Of a stretch of 15,162 nt of DNA, positions 14,483 to 15,162 are shown in pieces. Under the pieces are notes generated by a model that searched no databases, was not told the origin of the DNA, and worked only from the letters and a program-made list of their open reading frames with translations. The stretch's first letter is position 1. Every line of letters starts with the position of its first letter. The stretch lies in NCBI GenBank assembly GCA_910578305.1, contig CAJTQH010000011.1, positions 27,714-42,875 of the forward strand. The letters are read 5' to 3'. This stretch comes from an uncultured Muribaculaceae bacterium (lineage in GTDB: Bacteria; Bacteroidota; Bacteroidia; Bacteroidales; Muribaculaceae). Made by a program: the position numbers and the translations under genes.

Positions 14483-15162
14483 TTACTGACCAATGATGGC
14501 AAATCGGGCAAATTTAAGCAGCAGCACACGGCTGTCGCCGTTGAAGTCGACTGTAATGCGCGCGTCGGAGCGGGAAGTATCGATGTCGGATATGGTACCT
14601 TTGCCGAACCGGCTGTGCTCTATGGTCATACCGATACTCAGTTCTTCAGCCGTGTGTGAACCGGCCATTCCCGGCGAAGTATGTGCCTGTGGTGTGCCTG
14701 AAGGTTGGGCAGTCTTGCCAGACGATGATATGCGTGTAAATCCGGCAGGAGCTTTGCGCGGTGCGGCCGAAGAAGATACTGACGGGGAGTGATAGGAATT
14801 GCGATAGCTTGCAAACGATGGTGCCGGTGCCGACAGAGTGGTGCCGGTGTCGAGTTTGAGGTATTGCATGTCGATGTCGCGTAGAAACCGCGATGGAGAT
14901 GTTATGGCAGGAGCTCCATTGCGATAGCGCGATGAGGCATAACTCATCATACAGTAGTTGCGGGCACGTGTTATGGCTACGTAGAGCAGGCGCCGTTCCT
15001 CCTCGATTTCGGCGGCCGAGGTCTGGGCCATGGCCGAGGGGAAGAGGTCGTCCTCCACGCCTACGATAATCACGTTGTTGAATTCAAGCCCTTTGGCCGC
15101 GTGCACGGTCATCATGGTCACTTTCGGCTGCTCGATTTCCCCCTCTTTCTGGTCCTGGTCGG
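14483..15162 (-). CDS. UvrD/PcrA-type DNA helicase, C-terminal part (partial)
   Basis: This is the last 226 or so residues of a superfamily 1A 3'-to-5' helicase; the 5' end lies beyond base 15162. Motif V is MTVHAAKGLEF, followed by EDDLFPS, and motif VI is EEERRLLYVAITRAR, whose Arg contacts ATP. Then comes a long low-complexity linker rich in Ser, Ala and Pro (about 75 residues). It ends in a PcrA-type Tudor-like domain (GMTIEHSRFGKGTISDI through LLLKFARFAII) that in relatives contacts RNA polymerase or nucleic acid. The role is nucleotide excision repair, removal of stalled polymerase, or replication-fork upkeep. PcrA/UvrD is preferred over Rep because of the Tudor-like end. It is the first visible gene of the minus-strand group with nspC, GT2 and radC. 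Confidence 0.93.
   Translation of the reverse strand, partial: DQDQKEGEIEQPKVTMMTVHAAKGLEFNNVIIVGVEDDLFPSAMAQTSAAEIEEERRLLYVAITRARNYCMMSYASSRYRNGAPAITSPSRFLRDIDMQYLKLDTGTTLSAPAPSFASYRNSYHSPSVSSSAAPRKAPAGFTRISSSGKTAQPSGTPQAHTSPGMAGSHTAEELSIGMTIEHSRFGKGTISDIDTSRSDARITVDFNGDSRVLLLKFARFAIIGQ

Noticed and set aside
1..15162. Mobile elements, CRISPR arrays, tRNA or other RNA genes
   Set aside because: No transposase or integrase motifs, no regularly spaced repeats and no cloverleaf or rRNA-like stretches were recognised by eye. A covariance-model scan would be needed to exclude small RNAs.

Overview
The window reads as a chromosomal segment of a gut-type Bacteroidales bacterium. The evidence is families largely confined to that order (DUF4493 and PCMD lipoproteins, a DUF4923 protein, an EFR1-type flavodoxin/ferredoxin), a -33 TTTG / -7 TAnnTTTG promoter, weak or absent Shine-Dalgarno sequences, a lipoprotein with an Asp-rich stretch after its lipid cysteine, and a carboxynorspermidine decarboxylase. 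The family Muribaculaceae is a plausible guess, but I cannot prove it from sequence alone. No tRNA, rRNA, CRISPR array, insertion sequence or phage gene was seen.

Layout. (1) 1-1010, plus strand: the 3' end of clpB, then a small surface-type lipoprotein gene. A strong hairpin at 1037-1071 separates them from the next block, which converges on them. (2) 1075-2548, minus strand: a two-gene unit of a DUF4923 secreted protein and a GT2 glycosyltransferase, with a textbook Bacteroidetes promoter. (3) 2549-2756: a divergent control region. (4) 2757-8567, plus strand: four very tightly packed cell-envelope genes. A PCMD lipoprotein, two paralogous outer-membrane beta-barrels and a second PCMD lipoprotein follow each other, with 33 nt, then 1-nt and 14-nt overlaps. 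An NfeD-like membrane protein (3 nt on) and an SPFH/band-7 protein follow. (5) 10119-11521, plus strand: EFR1 ferredoxin/flavodoxin and a hexapeptide-repeat acetyltransferase, 8 nt apart. (6) 11579-15162, minus strand: a UvrD/PcrA helicase (5' end outside the window), carboxynorspermidine decarboxylase nspC, a membrane GT2 glycosyltransferase and radC. The radC reading frame is broken near its 5' end.

How the genes work together. The four-gene block 2757-8567 is the best candidate for a little-described system: two lipid-anchored multi-domain proteins, each ending in a PCMD module, bracket two related barrels. I infer a surface or outer-membrane assembly whose substrate is unknown. NfeD and SPFH proteins normally act together as a membrane-quality or microdomain pair, and may share this transcript. 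The rest are housekeeping functions: protein disaggregation (ClpB), DNA repair (helicase), polyamine synthesis (nspC) and glycan synthesis (two GT2 enzymes).
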